From contig NZ_CP124543.1 in the NCBI RefSeq assembly GCF_029953635.1, forward strand, positions 6,790,367-6,854,366: a stretch of 64,000 bases of DNA. Direction: 5' to 3'. The DNA comes from Halotia branconii CENA392. Its GTDB lineage: Bacteria > Cyanobacteriota > Cyanobacteriia > Cyanobacteriales > Nostocaceae. The notes under the pieces were generated by a model. It saw nothing but the letters and a program-made list of their open reading frames with translations. It was not told where the DNA came from and ran no database searches. Of this stretch, positions 27,307 to 36,461 are shown one piece after another. Numbering within the stretch: position 1 is the first letter of the stretch; every line of letters starts with the position of its first letter. The translations under genes were made by a program, and so were the position numbers.

Positions 27307-28257
27307 TTATCTTGGAACAGGAACTCCATTAATTACTGATGCAATTACGGCATCCATTTGTAAACCATCCAACATTGCCTCTGGTTTCAAAATCAGGCGA
27401 TGACGCAATAATGGAGATGCCACAGCTTTAATATCATCTGGTGTCACAAAATCCCTACCAGCTAACCACGCCATTGCTTGAGATGTCTGTAACCAAGCAC
27501 CAGCTGCACGGGGTGATGCACCCAAAGTTAAATCGGGATATTGACGCGATGTTCTAACTAACGCTAAAAGATAATCAACAATCGCTTCTGATACTTTCAC
27601 TTGTTTGAGCGCTTGTCGTGCCTGCAAAATTTCGGCTACTGTTGTTACTGGTCGCAAATTGCTAATATCCCAACGACGTGCAGCAAAACCTGCTTGACGA
27701 TTAAATAACATTTGCTTTTCGGCAGCTTGGTCTGGGTAATCTACTACCAGTTTGAATAGAAATCTATCTAATTGTGCTTCCGGTAAGGGATAAGTACCTT
27801 CAAATTCCAGAGGGTTTTGGGTCGCAATTACCAAGAATAAATCTGGTAATGGCAAACTTTCACCATCCAATGTTACCTGCATTTCTTCCATTGCTTCGAG
27901 CAGCGCCGCTTGTGTCTTGGGAGGAGTGCGGTTAATTTCGTCTGCTAGTAACACCTCGGTAAATACAGGGCCTTTTTTCAAGGTAAAACTGCGGCTATTC
28001 AAATCAAAAATATTTGTACCAGTAATATCTGACGGTAAAACATCTGGTGTTAATTGAATCCGGTGAAAATCTGCTTGGATTAACTGTGCCAATACTTTTA
28101 CTAAAAGGGTTTTACCAGTTCCTGGTACTCCTTCTAAAATTACGTGTCCACCTGCTAGCAGTGCTACCAAAAACTGCTGTATCAGTTGGGATTGTCCAAC
28201 TACTACTTTATTCAGATTTTGACCGAGGCGAAGGAAAACGGAATGGGTTTCGCTCAT
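27307..28257 (-). CDS. MoxR-family AAA+ ATPase
   Basis: A 316-residue MoxR ATPase: Walker A GVPGTGKTLL, Walker B VLLADEINRTPPKTQAALLE, sensor 1 ATQNPLEFEGTYPLPEAQLD and the C-terminal lid GASPRAAGAWL. MoxR proteins act as chaperones, often with vWA proteins, in assembly of enzymes or surface complexes. The two genes upstream on the same strand (DUF4350 and DUF4129) are common MoxR neighbours, although a 300-bp repeat-filled gap separates them here. Confidence 0.92.
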   Translation of the reverse strand: MSETHSVFLRLGQNLNKVVVGQSQLIQQFLVALLAGGHVILEGVPGTGKTLLVKVLAQLIQADFHRIQLTPDVLPSDITGTNIFDLNSRSFTLKKGPVFTEVLLADEINRTPPKTQAALLEAMEEMQVTLDGESLPLPDLFLVIATQNPLEFEGTYPLPEAQLDRFLFKLVVDYPDQAAEKQMLFNRQAGFAARRWDISNLRPVTTVAEILQARQALKQVKVSEAIVDYLLALVRTSRQYPDLTLGASPRAAGAWLQTSQAMAWLAGRDFVTPDDIKAVASPLLRHRLILKPEAMLDGLQMDAVIASVINGVPVPR

Positions 28258-28505
28258 ATTTTTTTATTTACGCTACGCGGATCAGTTGTCAATAGTCAGT
28301 TGTCAGCGATGCACTGAGCGGCTGGTGAGCGCAGTCGAACCATGTCGAAGTGTTGTTTTTGATTTGGTTTAACATCCCCAAAGCGTAAGTAGTCTGGCGC
28401 AGCCGCCCACGAGACTGGCTTGACTTTTCGCTGTCTTGAAAAGTTGCTCCTCTTTAGAACCCAAGACCGCACTTTTCGCTTTGCTACTGACCACTGACCA
28501 CTGAC

Positions 28506-28538
28506 AAAACTTCACCCACAAGTGGATGAAGTTTTTTC
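28506..28538. terminator. Hairpin terminator of the dispersed AACTTCATCCC type
   Basis: AAAACTTCA (28506-28514) pairs with TGAAGTTTT and an inner CC/GG closes the loop, with TTTTTT following on the plus strand. The same hairpin in more perfect form is at 40338-40368, so this is a repeated extragenic palindrome. The rest of 28258-28558 is dispersed repeat without a gene. Confidence 0.6.
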
Positions 28539-28558
28539 TGTAGCTTCTTTGCATGAAA

Positions 28559-29680
28559 CTACAAGTGCCGACGCACAATTTGCCATTTCCCCAACCAGCT
28601 TAACAGGTCTGGTTCACTCATGCGGCGTTTTCGAGATTGTAATTTTAATACCGCATCTAGTTCTGCTGTACTTGCGCCTGTCTTTTCTACCCAATGGTTA
28701 ATTAGGGTTTGATGTTCCAGGGGAATTTGCCCCAATCCTAAGGCTTTTTGCAATTGTAGTTGTTCCTCTTTCCCCAACATCTCTACAACAAAATCGCTAG
28801 ATTCAGCTTTCTGCAAGACTCCTGCTAAAGCTTGGATATATGCTTCGCTGTTATCGACAACTGGTGTATCTAAAGCTACTGCTTGACCAAAGCGGCGATT
28901 TTTTGCCCAAATTAAGACTAATAGCAAAACGCCTATCTGCACTAATATCGGCAACACAGGAGTTTTAATAAAATAATTCAGTAAGTTGCCTTGTCCTTCA
29001 GTTTGCCTAACATCGGCATCTTTGTAGCCGTGGATGTATTCATCTACAAATACAGGCTGATTTTTATTAGTAACTAAACTTGCCAAGTATTGAAAATTGC
29101 TTAAATTATCTTGGTAGGCATTAGCAGCCAAATAGCGAGTAGTAGAAAAAATGACTTTTCCTTGATCATACTTTTTTTCCCAAACAACAGCTCCAAAGCG
29201 ATCGCCTAAAGCAACTTTTTGAGGATTAGCCTTAGCATAACGTCGTCTGGTCGCAATTTTCACATCACCAAAAGACGATTTTTGCATGGTGTTAAAGTCT
29301 GCGGCTGTTACCTGACTATTCACTCCTAAAATTATTAAAGTATTGCCTTTCTCGACCCATTCTCGTTCTTCGTGAGCTAGGATTGGTGGTCTAAGAATAC
29401 TGTATACCTGTAGAAGAGTGATAGGACTTGGTTGTTTTTTCAGTTCGCTAAACGGTTTTTGCCAACGCTGAATGGTAGTTCCTTGTTTTTGCATGAAAGC
29501 ATACCAAGCACCATAGCCATCGGCGGCGCGATTATAAGTAGAGCCATTATTGATTTTGCTGCTATTAGGAGCTGCAATTAAGGTAAGTAAAATTATTACA
29601 CCTAAAGCGATCGCTCCTAGCCAAGCAATGCGGTTTGAGCGTTTCATTCTGGAGAAACCTCTCGATAGGCTTGCCGACAC
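28559..29680 (-). CDS. DUF4350-domain membrane protein
   Basis: A 373-residue protein with a membrane helix near residues 18-38 and another near 243-262, and the DUF4350 domain between (SKINNGSTYNRAADGYGAWY, ITLLQVYSILRPPI, NTLIILGVNS), which has a class I glutamine-amidotransferase-like fold. The C-terminal part is cytosolic and helical. It overlaps the DUF4129 gene by 37 bases and so is translationally coupled to it; MoxR follows. The trio suggests a MoxR-linked membrane complex of unknown purpose. Confidence 0.8.
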   Translation of the reverse strand: MSASLSRGFSRMKRSNRIAWLGAIALGVIILLTLIAAPNSSKINNGSTYNRAADGYGAWYAFMQKQGTTIQRWQKPFSELKKQPSPITLLQVYSILRPPILAHEEREWVEKGNTLIILGVNSQVTAADFNTMQKSSFGDVKIATRRRYAKANPQKVALGDRFGAVVWEKKYDQGKVIFSTTRYLAANAYQDNLSNFQYLASLVTNKNQPVFVDEYIHGYKDADVRQTEGQGNLLNYFIKTPVLPILVQIGVLLLVLIWAKNRRFGQAVALDTPVVDNSEAYIQALAGVLQKAESSDFVVEMLGKEEQLQLQKALGLGQIPLEHQTLINHWVEKTGASTAELDAVLKLQSRKRRMSEPDLLSWLGKWQIVRRHL

Positions 29681-30240
29681 TGTTCATAATTTTCTGGCAA
29701 AATCTCAGTATCACTAAAACATAATTGCTCATGGGTAGTAATTAAAGTTTCATAAGGCTGCATCGAAGTCACGGTTGATTGAAGCAATTGCAGATATTCG
29801 CCATCTGTGCGGCTGGGTTTATGAACAATCACCTTTGTATCATGCAAATGTTGCAATATTGCCAAATAAAGACAACGGCAAGCTTCGCGGTAGTTTCCCT
29901 GACGATAAAGTTGTTGCGATCGCTCCAACAAAAGTGCTACAGATTTATCATCAAAATGACTTGGTGCTTGAGAATTTTTAGAATTGCGATCGCTAGATAG
30001 CCAAGAATAAATATAAGGATTAAACTCTCGCCACAAACGCCAAGCCACCCAAGCCAAGAGTAAGCCTAATACAAGCCAGAAAAGGAATTTTAGTAAATTA
30101 GCTAGCCAAGGACTAATTGACCCAGTAGGTAATTCCGGTAAATTTTTATAAAACTGGTATTCCCACCATTCTCCCAGTTGTTGTTGCAACTGAGAAAGCC
30201 GCCAACCTAAGCTAGTTTTTTCAAAAGTATTTATAGGCAT
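29644..30240 (-). CDS. DUF4129-domain protein
   Basis: A 198-residue protein with one membrane helix (about 50-68, FLFWLVLGLLLAWVAWRLW) and a C-terminal DUF4129 domain (YREACRCLYLAILQHLHDT, KPSRTDGEYLQLL, CFSDTEILPENYEQCRQAY). This domain is typical of the operons that pair MoxR with DUF4350/DUF58 proteins. It is the first gene of the cluster. Repeat debris lies directly upstream of its ATG. Confidence 0.82.
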   Translation of the reverse strand: MPINTFEKTSLGWRLSQLQQQLGEWWEYQFYKNLPELPTGSISPWLANLLKFLFWLVLGLLLAWVAWRLWREFNPYIYSWLSSDRNSKNSQAPSHFDDKSVALLLERSQQLYRQGNYREACRCLYLAILQHLHDTKVIVHKPSRTDGEYLQLLQSTVTSMQPYETLITTHEQLCFSDTEILPENYEQCRQAYREVSPE

Positions 30241-30447
30241 AGGGCATAGGGTATGGGGAAAGAAGAGGCAGTGTTTCGACTACGCTCAACAACCGGGGCA
30301 GGGTGCGGGGTGCAGCACTTCGGCTACGCTCAGCAACCGGGGAATGAAGAATGTCTTGAATTTGTTCATAATCTTTCTTTCTCCTTGTCTTTTTGTCTCC
30401 TTGTCTCCCTGCTCCCTGCTCCCTTCTTTCTGCTCCCCCTGCTTGTT
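30241..30447. repeat. Dispersed repeat debris
   Basis: Contains GTGTTTCGACTACGCTCAAC and CACTTCGGCTACGCTCAGC repeats and a C/T-rich run (CTCCTTGTCTCCCTGCTCCC). Open frames on both strands arise from the repeats and have no protein features. Confidence 0.6.
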
Positions 30448-30948
30448 TTAAACTTCTAATTCTTGTTGACTTTTGCTCTTTTGTAGCATTATCCAACCAA
30501 TTAAAACAAGCAATGCACCCAAGACTAAAAATCCTAAATCCCAAGCTAACTGATTAGGCCCTGGTTTGACATGATGGATACCAAGAATTTGGTGGTCAAT
30601 CAATCCTTCTACAAAATCGAACAATCCTACACCAATTAGCAAAGACCCCACAAATGTTTGTGATGACCAAGGAACATCGTCTCGACCTCCTGCACGCCAC
30701 AGCAGTATTATTCCTACTAAGGTAAACACCCAGTCAAGGGCATGAAATAACCCGTCCCATACCATATTTAAATCTATGTTTGAGACATTTTTCAAAGGTC
30801 GAACACTGCTTAACATGTGATGCCATTGTAAAATCTGATGCAGTAAGATGCCATCAATGAAGCCTCCTAGACCCAGACCGAGGAAAACTCCAGCAACTAT
30901 CAACGGTGTACGCTGATAAGGCTTTGTACTCTTTGGCTGCATTGTCAA
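30448..30948 (-). CDS. DUF2243-family membrane protein
   Basis: A 166-residue protein with four membrane helices. GGFIDGILLHQILQWHHMLS and GLFDFVEGLIDHQILGIHHV are the two His-rich repeats typical of DUF2243; the paired HQ...HH sites could bind metal or heme. Function of the family is unknown. It lies in the same direction as the DUF4129 gene but 200 bp of repeats separate them. Confidence 0.85.
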   Translation of the reverse strand: MTMQPKSTKPYQRTPLIVAGVFLGLGLGGFIDGILLHQILQWHHMLSSVRPLKNVSNIDLNMVWDGLFHALDWVFTLVGIILLWRAGGRDDVPWSSQTFVGSLLIGVGLFDFVEGLIDHQILGIHHVKPGPNQLAWDLGFLVLGALLVLIGWIMLQKSKSQQELEV

Positions 30949-31101
30949 CCTCGCATATAGACTTTTCTCTCACAATAAAATTTTTTGCTTAGCAATATCT
31001 TCTGTCTTGAGACAAATTTTAGGTTTCAATCTAAAGTTGACCACTGTCTGCTAGCATCTACAGGCATTATAGAGAATGATATATAAAAGAGAAATTTTCA
31101 A

Positions 31102-31587
31102 ATGACTATTTACTTTTACAAGGTTTGGCAGCCTTATGGCTGTTTTTCCAATTTTTCTCCCCACGGAATCCAAATTCAAGGTACTTACTGGCCAACGGTA
31201 GAACATTATTATCAAGCGCAAAAATTTGTCGGCAGTGTAGATGCAGTAATTATACCTACCATTCGTGCTGCCGCAACCCCAGAAGAAGCTGCGGCTCTAG
31301 GACGCTGTAGCACTCGCCAACTCCGTTCAGATTGGCAAGTAGTCAAAACTCAAGTAATGCGAGAAGCTGTACTTAAAAAGTTTCTTACTCATGCCGATAT
31401 TAGAAAAATTTTATTAACCACAGGCAATGAGATTTTAGTAGAAAACTCACCAACAGATTATTTCTGGGGTTGTGGTGCAAAGACTACTGGTCAAAACCAT
31501 CTCGGCAAAATTTTGATGAGTGTGCGCGAAGAAATTCGCCAGTCACTACTTATTTCGGTAAGTACTGCTGATTATGCCTCAGAATAG
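31102..31587 (+). CDS. NADAR-family (YbiA-like) protein
   Basis: A 161-residue NADAR domain: FYKVWQPYGCFSNFSPH, WPTVEHYYQAQKF and DYFWGCGAKTTGQNHLGKIL are the family signatures. NADAR proteins are N-glycosidases; some hydrolyse riboflavin-pathway intermediates, others remove ADP-ribose from guanine in DNA to reverse DarT-type toxins. No DarT-like gene is seen beside it, so a housekeeping role is at least as likely. Confidence 0.88.
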   Translation: MTIYFYKVWQPYGCFSNFSPHGIQIQGTYWPTVEHYYQAQKFVGSVDAVIIPTIRAAATPEEAAALGRCSTRQLRSDWQVVKTQVMREAVLKKFLTHADIRKILLTTGNEILVENSPTDYFWGCGAKTTGQNHLGKILMSVREEIRQSLLISVSTADYASE

Positions 31588-32070
31588 CTGCTTTTAATGA
31601 TGAATTTGCTCTGTAAGGGGAATGGCAACATTTCCCCAGACAAGTAACTTTTGGCAAGGAACAGGCTTAAAAGTTTTGGTATCTGGATTTTCAGCTCGAT
31701 TTTAGTTAGTCGGCATAATTAAAGCTAATTATGTCAATAAAGATTATCTTCTTTGCTTTTGCTTACTGCTTGATGCCAATGATAAATATTCACACTTACC
31801 TATTGATAGGTATACTTTATAATTACTATTTAATTTTTGATTAATAATCAAAAAGTTGTAAATAAATATCACAATTATAGAAAAAATTAGGAATATTCTA
31901 ATTTACATGATTCTACCGAATACATCTCAATATTAAAATTATAAAATTAAATGTTTATAACTAATATTTTCTTAATTTTTGACCCTTGAAAATTAGGGTT
32001 TTAATGGGTATCGGCATCAAGCAATAGCTATCTAAGCATTTTTATACTTTTATTTTAGGTGTACCCAGTA
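31588..32070. other. AT-rich intergenic stretch upstream of the phytochrome-like kinase
   Basis: No gene, repeat family or clear hairpin is recognised. The last 250 bases are very AT-rich and must hold the promoter of the downstream kinase gene. Confidence 0.5.
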
Positions 32071-34821
32071 ATGGCATTTTCTGACAACCTTAATAGTTTG
32101 CCGCTAGCCTTCCAAAAAGAAGACTTATTGCATCGCATCACAAACCGGATCAGGCGATCGCTCGAACTACAAGAAATATTAACAGCTACTGTTGCCGAAG
32201 TTCGTTTATTTTTAGGTACAGACCGAGTGATGGTGTATCGGTTTGATGGTGATGGTAGTGGTGAGGTTGTTGCCGAATCTATTCACGAGCAAGTTTTACC
32301 ATCACTATTAGGATTGCACTTTCCAGCAGATGATATTCCCCTAGAAGCGAGAGAAATGTTTGTCTCACTACGGCAACGTTCAATTGTGGACATAGCTGCC
32401 GGCAAAATTGGACTATCGCCATTGTATTCCCCAGAAACCGATGCATCTCTACAAACGCAGAGCATCAATTATCGGCAAGTAGACCCTTGTCATATTCAAT
32501 ATTTAACAGCAATGGGTGTACAATCTTCGCTGGTAATACCAATTTTACATCAAGACCCTAGTCAGCCATCAGCAAAGCCAGAGTTGTGGGGATTGTTAGT
32601 ATCACATCACAGTAAATCACGAACGATTTTACAGCCGGAACTAAAGGTATTACAACAAGTTGTAGATCAGGTGACAATTGCGATCGCTCAAAGTAATTTA
32701 CTTTCTGTCACCCGTGCCAAGCAAGAGCGAGAAGCGACTATTAATCGAATTACCACACTGTTACATAAGTTACCCACAATTCAACTACAAGGGGCGCTGG
32801 AAGAAGCTATTACTACTTTTGGTGGAGTCGGCGGAAGACTTTATGTTGATCACAGTGGAGAAGTCTATACTTGGGGCGAACAACCGCAATTGCCTTATGA
32901 ATTAAAATATAGCGTTATTGAACAGCATCCTGTCTGGCAAAACTGGATAGGTGAGTTTAAGCTAGGTAATGTTTGGCCAATTAATGATCTCTACAAAGAA
33001 CCGCGTTTGCGAGTTTTGGCTCCTGCATTCGAGTTAACTCAGATTCGCGGACTTTTGGTGATTCCCCTGCATTATCGCCAAAATTTTATCGGTGTAATCA
33101 GCATTTTTCGTTCCGCATTTAATAGCGAAATTTTGTGGGCAGGACAAAACGATCCAAATCAACAGCAACGGTTGCCCAGACTGTCTTTTGAGGTTTGGCG
33201 AGAGCAGAAAAAGGGTCAAGCACAAGCATGGCAGCCTCAAGAAATTTCATTGGGAGAAGCTTTGTGCTATCACTTCTCAATGGCAATTCAGCAGCAGCAA
33301 ATGTATCAACAAGTACAAGTGCTAAATACTAATCTTGAATTAAGAGTACAAGAAAAAACTGCCGAACTAGAAAAATCATTACTACTAACTAAAGCTGTCA
33401 AACAAGTTGCAGAGCAAATCCGCAGTACATTAGACTTAAAAGCCACCTTGCAAACCATCGTGCGGGAAGTTCGCCCGCTAATCAATTCAGACCGAGTGCT
33501 GATTTATCGCATAGGAGATGAAGCTGATGGTGAAGTGATTGTCGAAGAAATTAACGGTAACTGGCTGTCATCGATGGGTATAAAAGCACCACTAGGATGC
33601 TTTCCTGCTGAGTATGCCTTGATGTATTTTCGGGGTAGGATACGAGTAATTAATAATGTCTCAACGTCTTATTTGAGTGATTGTCATCGAGAATTTTTGC
33701 AAAGTCTGCAAGTGCAAGCCGACTTAATTGTTCCAATCAATATGGGTACGCAACTGTGGGGATTACTTATTGCCCATCAATGTGACAGTCCCAGAAATTG
33801 GCAGGATGGAGAAATTAATTTATTACAACAGTTAGCAGATCAAGCTGCGATCGCTATTCAACAGGCACAACTTTACGAACAAAGCTGTATTGCTGAAACA
33901 GAAGCTAGATCTCAAGCTGCACAACTAAAGCATACCCTACACGAACTTCAAGAAACCCAAACAAAATTAATTCACACTGAAAAAATGTCCAGCTTAGGAC
34001 AGCTGGTGGCAGGTGTAGCACACGAAATCAATAATCCTGTTAACTTTATCTACGGCAACCTCTATCACGCTAATAAATATACTCAACAGTTGATAGAACT
34101 TTTGAAACTCTACCAATCTTACTATCCTCATCCCCAAAATGAGATTAAATTAGCAACCGCAGCGATCGATTTGGATTTTTTGGTAGAAGACTTACCAAAA
34201 ATCATGGATTCAATGCAAATAGGAGCCGATCGCATTCGTTCTATAGTTTTGTCATTACGCAATTTTTCTCGCCTGGATGAGGCCGATAACAAGCCTGTTG
34301 ATCTCCATGAAGGGATAGACAATACTTTATTAATCTTGCAACATCGATTAAATTCAAATGGCCATTTAACTAGCATTGAAATCATCAAAGACTATGGTCA
34401 ATTGCCGCGAATAGAATGCTACGCCGGACAAATGAATCAGGTATTTATGAATGTTCTCAGCAATGCCATTGATGCTCTAAATGAGCAAAGAACAACAGAA
34501 CAAAGCCAAAGCCACCTTGCCTCACCGACAATTCGGATTTCTACCCAAGTCTCAACTAATAATTCATATTTATTAATCCGTATTGCTGACAATGGGCCGG
34601 GAATGACTGAAGACGTGAGAAAACGCATTTTTGATCCGTTTTTCACTACTAAATCCGTGGGGAAGGGTACAGGATTAGGGCTGGCAATCAGTTATCAGAT
34701 TGTTGTAGAAAACCATAATGGAGTGATGGAGTGTGTTTCGGAACCAGGAAAAGGTACAGAATTTTGGATTGAGATTCCTATCAAAATGCTAAGTAAAGTA
34801 AATACTCAAGAATTAAGTTAA
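32071..34821 (+). CDS. Knotless-phytochrome-like sensor histidine kinase
   Basis: A 916-residue light-sensor-like kinase. GAF1 (about 20-205) has HFPADDIPLEAR, near the phytochrome PASDIP motif, and the bilin site VDPCHIQYL (C140-H141). A PHY-like domain follows (about 225-415) with the tongue motif PRLSFEVWRE (369-378). A third GAF (about 435-600) again has Cys-His, LSDCHREFL (C538). Then come a HisKA domain with H651 in AGVAHEINNP and a HATPase with N, G1 (DNGPGMTE), F (FDPFFTTK) and G2 (GKGTGLGLA) boxes. There is no N-terminal PAS domain. The order matches knotless phytochromes such as All2699 of Nostoc PCC 7120 as I recall it. ATG 32071 is preferred over GTG 32059 because AGG lies upstream. 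No response regulator is adjacent. Confidence 0.88.
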   Translation: MAFSDNLNSLPLAFQKEDLLHRITNRIRRSLELQEILTATVAEVRLFLGTDRVMVYRFDGDGSGEVVAESIHEQVLPSLLGLHFPADDIPLEAREMFVSLRQRSIVDIAAGKIGLSPLYSPETDASLQTQSINYRQVDPCHIQYLTAMGVQSSLVIPILHQDPSQPSAKPELWGLLVSHHSKSRTILQPELKVLQQVVDQVTIAIAQSNLLSVTRAKQEREATINRITTLLHKLPTIQLQGALEEAITTFGGVGGRLYVDHSGEVYTWGEQPQLPYELKYSVIEQHPVWQNWIGEFKLGNVWPINDLYKEPRLRVLAPAFELTQIRGLLVIPLHYRQNFIGVISIFRSAFNSEILWAGQNDPNQQQRLPRLSFEVWREQKKGQAQAWQPQEISLGEALCYHFSMAIQQQQMYQQVQVLNTNLELRVQEKTAELEKSLLLTKAVKQVAEQIRSTLDLKATLQTIVREVRPLINSDRVLIYRIGDEADGEVIVEEINGNWLSSMGIKAPLGCFPAEYALMYFRGRIRVINNVSTSYLSDCHREFLQSLQVQADLIVPINMGTQLWGLLIAHQCDSPRNWQDGEINLLQQLADQAAIAIQQAQLYEQSCIAETEARSQAAQLKHTLHELQETQTKLIHTEKMSSLGQLVAGVAHEINNPVNFIYGNLYHANKYTQQLIELLKLYQSYYPHPQNEIKLATAAIDLDFLVEDLPKIMDSMQIGADRIRSIVLSLRNFSRLDEADNKPVDLHEGIDNTLLILQHRLNSNGHLTSIEIIKDYGQLPRIECYAGQMNQVFMNVLSNAIDALNEQRTTEQSQSHLASPTIRISTQVSTNNSYLLIRIADNGPGMTEDVRKRIFDPFFTTKSVGKGTGLGLAISYQIVVENHNGVMECVSEPGKGTEFWIEIPIKMLSKVNTQELS

Positions 34822-34895
34822 TGCATCCTTAATTTTAAAGGTTGATGTTAAGACCATCTGTTATTTGTCATTTACCACTGACAACTGACCACTAA

Positions 34896-35018
34896 TACCG
34901 TTTCACTTTAAAGTTGATACATTTGGGCAAGCAGGGGAAGCAGGGGAAGCAGGGGAAGCAGAGGAGGCAGGGGGAGTATAAGAAAAGTAATTTGTATCAA
35001 TAATTTCGTGAAATGGTA
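34896..35018 (+). mobile_element. MITE family 1, copy A (123 bp)
   Basis: Ends TACCGTTTCAC and the complement of TACCATTTCAC, flanked by the 3-bp duplication TAA (34893-34895 and 35019-35021). The inside carries three tandem GCAGGGGAA 9-mers plus degenerate ones. No coding capacity. Confidence 0.85.
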
Positions 35019-35508
35019 TAACTACTAGCTAAAGTAAAGTTTAGTTGCAAAAATAATCTACTTTCATCTACAAGTGCTAATTTAATAGTAGAAGCTAATA
35101 AAAAGCTTCCCTGACAGATTCAACAGCAGGTTTGTAATCAACAAAAGAGGTAAAAGACGCTGTTTAACTTATGTCTGTCTCGTTCAACCCCAACAACACC
35201 CAACGCGAACGCTGATATTTCCTCAAAATATTGAAAATCAGGGGGCGCTGTAACTGGTTTTCATTGCTTGTGAAGAGTGATGAACGTGATTACATCCCTG
35301 GCTATAATCAACAAAGGGAGGAAATCATTAAAGCTAGTAGATGTCTGGGTGTTGTTGTATTAATATGATTTTACCAAAGGCGGCGATCAGTCCATTTATT
35401 CAAGGAGTAAGAGAGATAGTCGCCCTGCCCCGTCAGTGGTCAGTGGAAAATAAACAACTAACAACTAACAAATAATAACTGATCCTAATCCTGCAAGAAG
35501 CTTAAAAA

Positions 35509-35586
35509 TTTTTGATATAAATCGCTTTTCTTACTCCCCCTGCCTTCCCTGCTTGTCATCTGTATCAACTTTAAATTGAAACAGTA
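35509..35586 (-). mobile_element. MITE family 1, degenerate copy
   Basis: Reads as the reverse complement of copy A from its inner TTGATACAAAT through the C/T-rich middle to the end TTGAAACAGTA. One terminal repeat is lost or unrecognisable. The surrounding gap 34822-35653 holds this, copy A and other short repeats, and no gene. Confidence 0.55.
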
Positions 35587-35653
35587 TAAAGGGTATCACT
35601 CGGTGTAAGCTAATAAAAAGTCGAATAGCAACAGACATTTGAAATAGCCCCTT

Positions 35654-36424
35654 ATGTCAATAATTGCGCTCAGAGCCTGGTATATAGAAGATTATGAGCC
35701 GATCGCAGAACTAGAAAAACGCCCAGCAGACATTCGTCTCAGTAAAAAAAGCTTGCTGAGATCAGCAATGCGGGCGGACTTTTTAGAAGACAGCGATGAA
35801 GTTAAACAATCAACTTGGTTTGGGCGCTATTTAGAAGGGGAAAATATTGAATTTTACATTGAAGGTAGTGGTGGTTATTGTGTAGCTAACATAGACTTGA
35901 TTAGCCATGAAATTTATTTTACTAAACAGGCATTGTTGGCTCAGTTAGAACCAACAATTTTTTTATGCTATCAAACTGAATATACCCCAGCAAGTGATGC
36001 CTTAAAAGAAGAACTGCAAAAAAGTTTGGCATCTTTAAATTTGCGATCGCGTCTTCCTTTAGGATTAGCAGAAGCTAACCGACCTAGTGATGCTCCTTTA
36101 CGGTTGAGCCGCGCTATGATGCGAAAAATTCGTAAGAGTTTATTGTTTATTGCAGACACTACACCTGTTGCTAACATTGCAGACAAAGAAACCAATCGTT
36201 TAATTCCTAGTCCGCATGTTTGTGTAGAAATTGGCTATGCAATTCAAAGTAAGCGTTCCGAACAAATTTTATTAGCTCACATGCAACGCCCAGACTTTGA
36301 GGGACAATTTCCTTTTGATTTACCTACACAACAGATTTTGCCGTTTCAAGACAGTGAAGAACTCAATAAAATTCTCACAGGGGCAATTGAAACTCAGTTA
36401 GCAAGATTTAAACTGTTTTTTTGA
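35654..36424 (+). CDS. Hypothetical protein with possible TIR/deoxyribosyltransferase-like C-terminal domain
   Basis: A 256-residue soluble protein. Residues 1-95 are unrecognised. Residues about 98-256 read like a Rossmann-type domain: PTIFLCYQTEYTPASDALKE, then RKIRKSLLFIADTTP, then SPHVCVEIGYAIQSKRSEQI and ILLAHM. The pattern 'small-residue ADTT ... N/HVCVEIGYA' with a central Glu (E192) recalls TIR-like NADases and nucleoside deoxyribosyltransferases, where this Glu is catalytic. The resemblance is by eye and weak. It lies between MITE copies and a DUF4058 gene, with no obvious partner. Confidence 0.6.
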   Translation: MSIIALRAWYIEDYEPIAELEKRPADIRLSKKSLLRSAMRADFLEDSDEVKQSTWFGRYLEGENIEFYIEGSGGYCVANIDLISHEIYFTKQALLAQLEPTIFLCYQTEYTPASDALKEELQKSLASLNLRSRLPLGLAEANRPSDAPLRLSRAMMRKIRKSLLFIADTTPVANIADKETNRLIPSPHVCVEIGYAIQSKRSEQILLAHMQRPDFEGQFPFDLPTQQILPFQDSEELNKILTGAIETQLARFKLFF

Positions 36425-36461
36425 TGTCGATGGTAAATTTACAAATATAGAACTTTCCCGC

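Noticed and set aside
30221..30544. 107-residue minus frame and a 68-residue plus frame
   Set aside because: Composed of repeat debris; overlaps the DUF2243 gene end.
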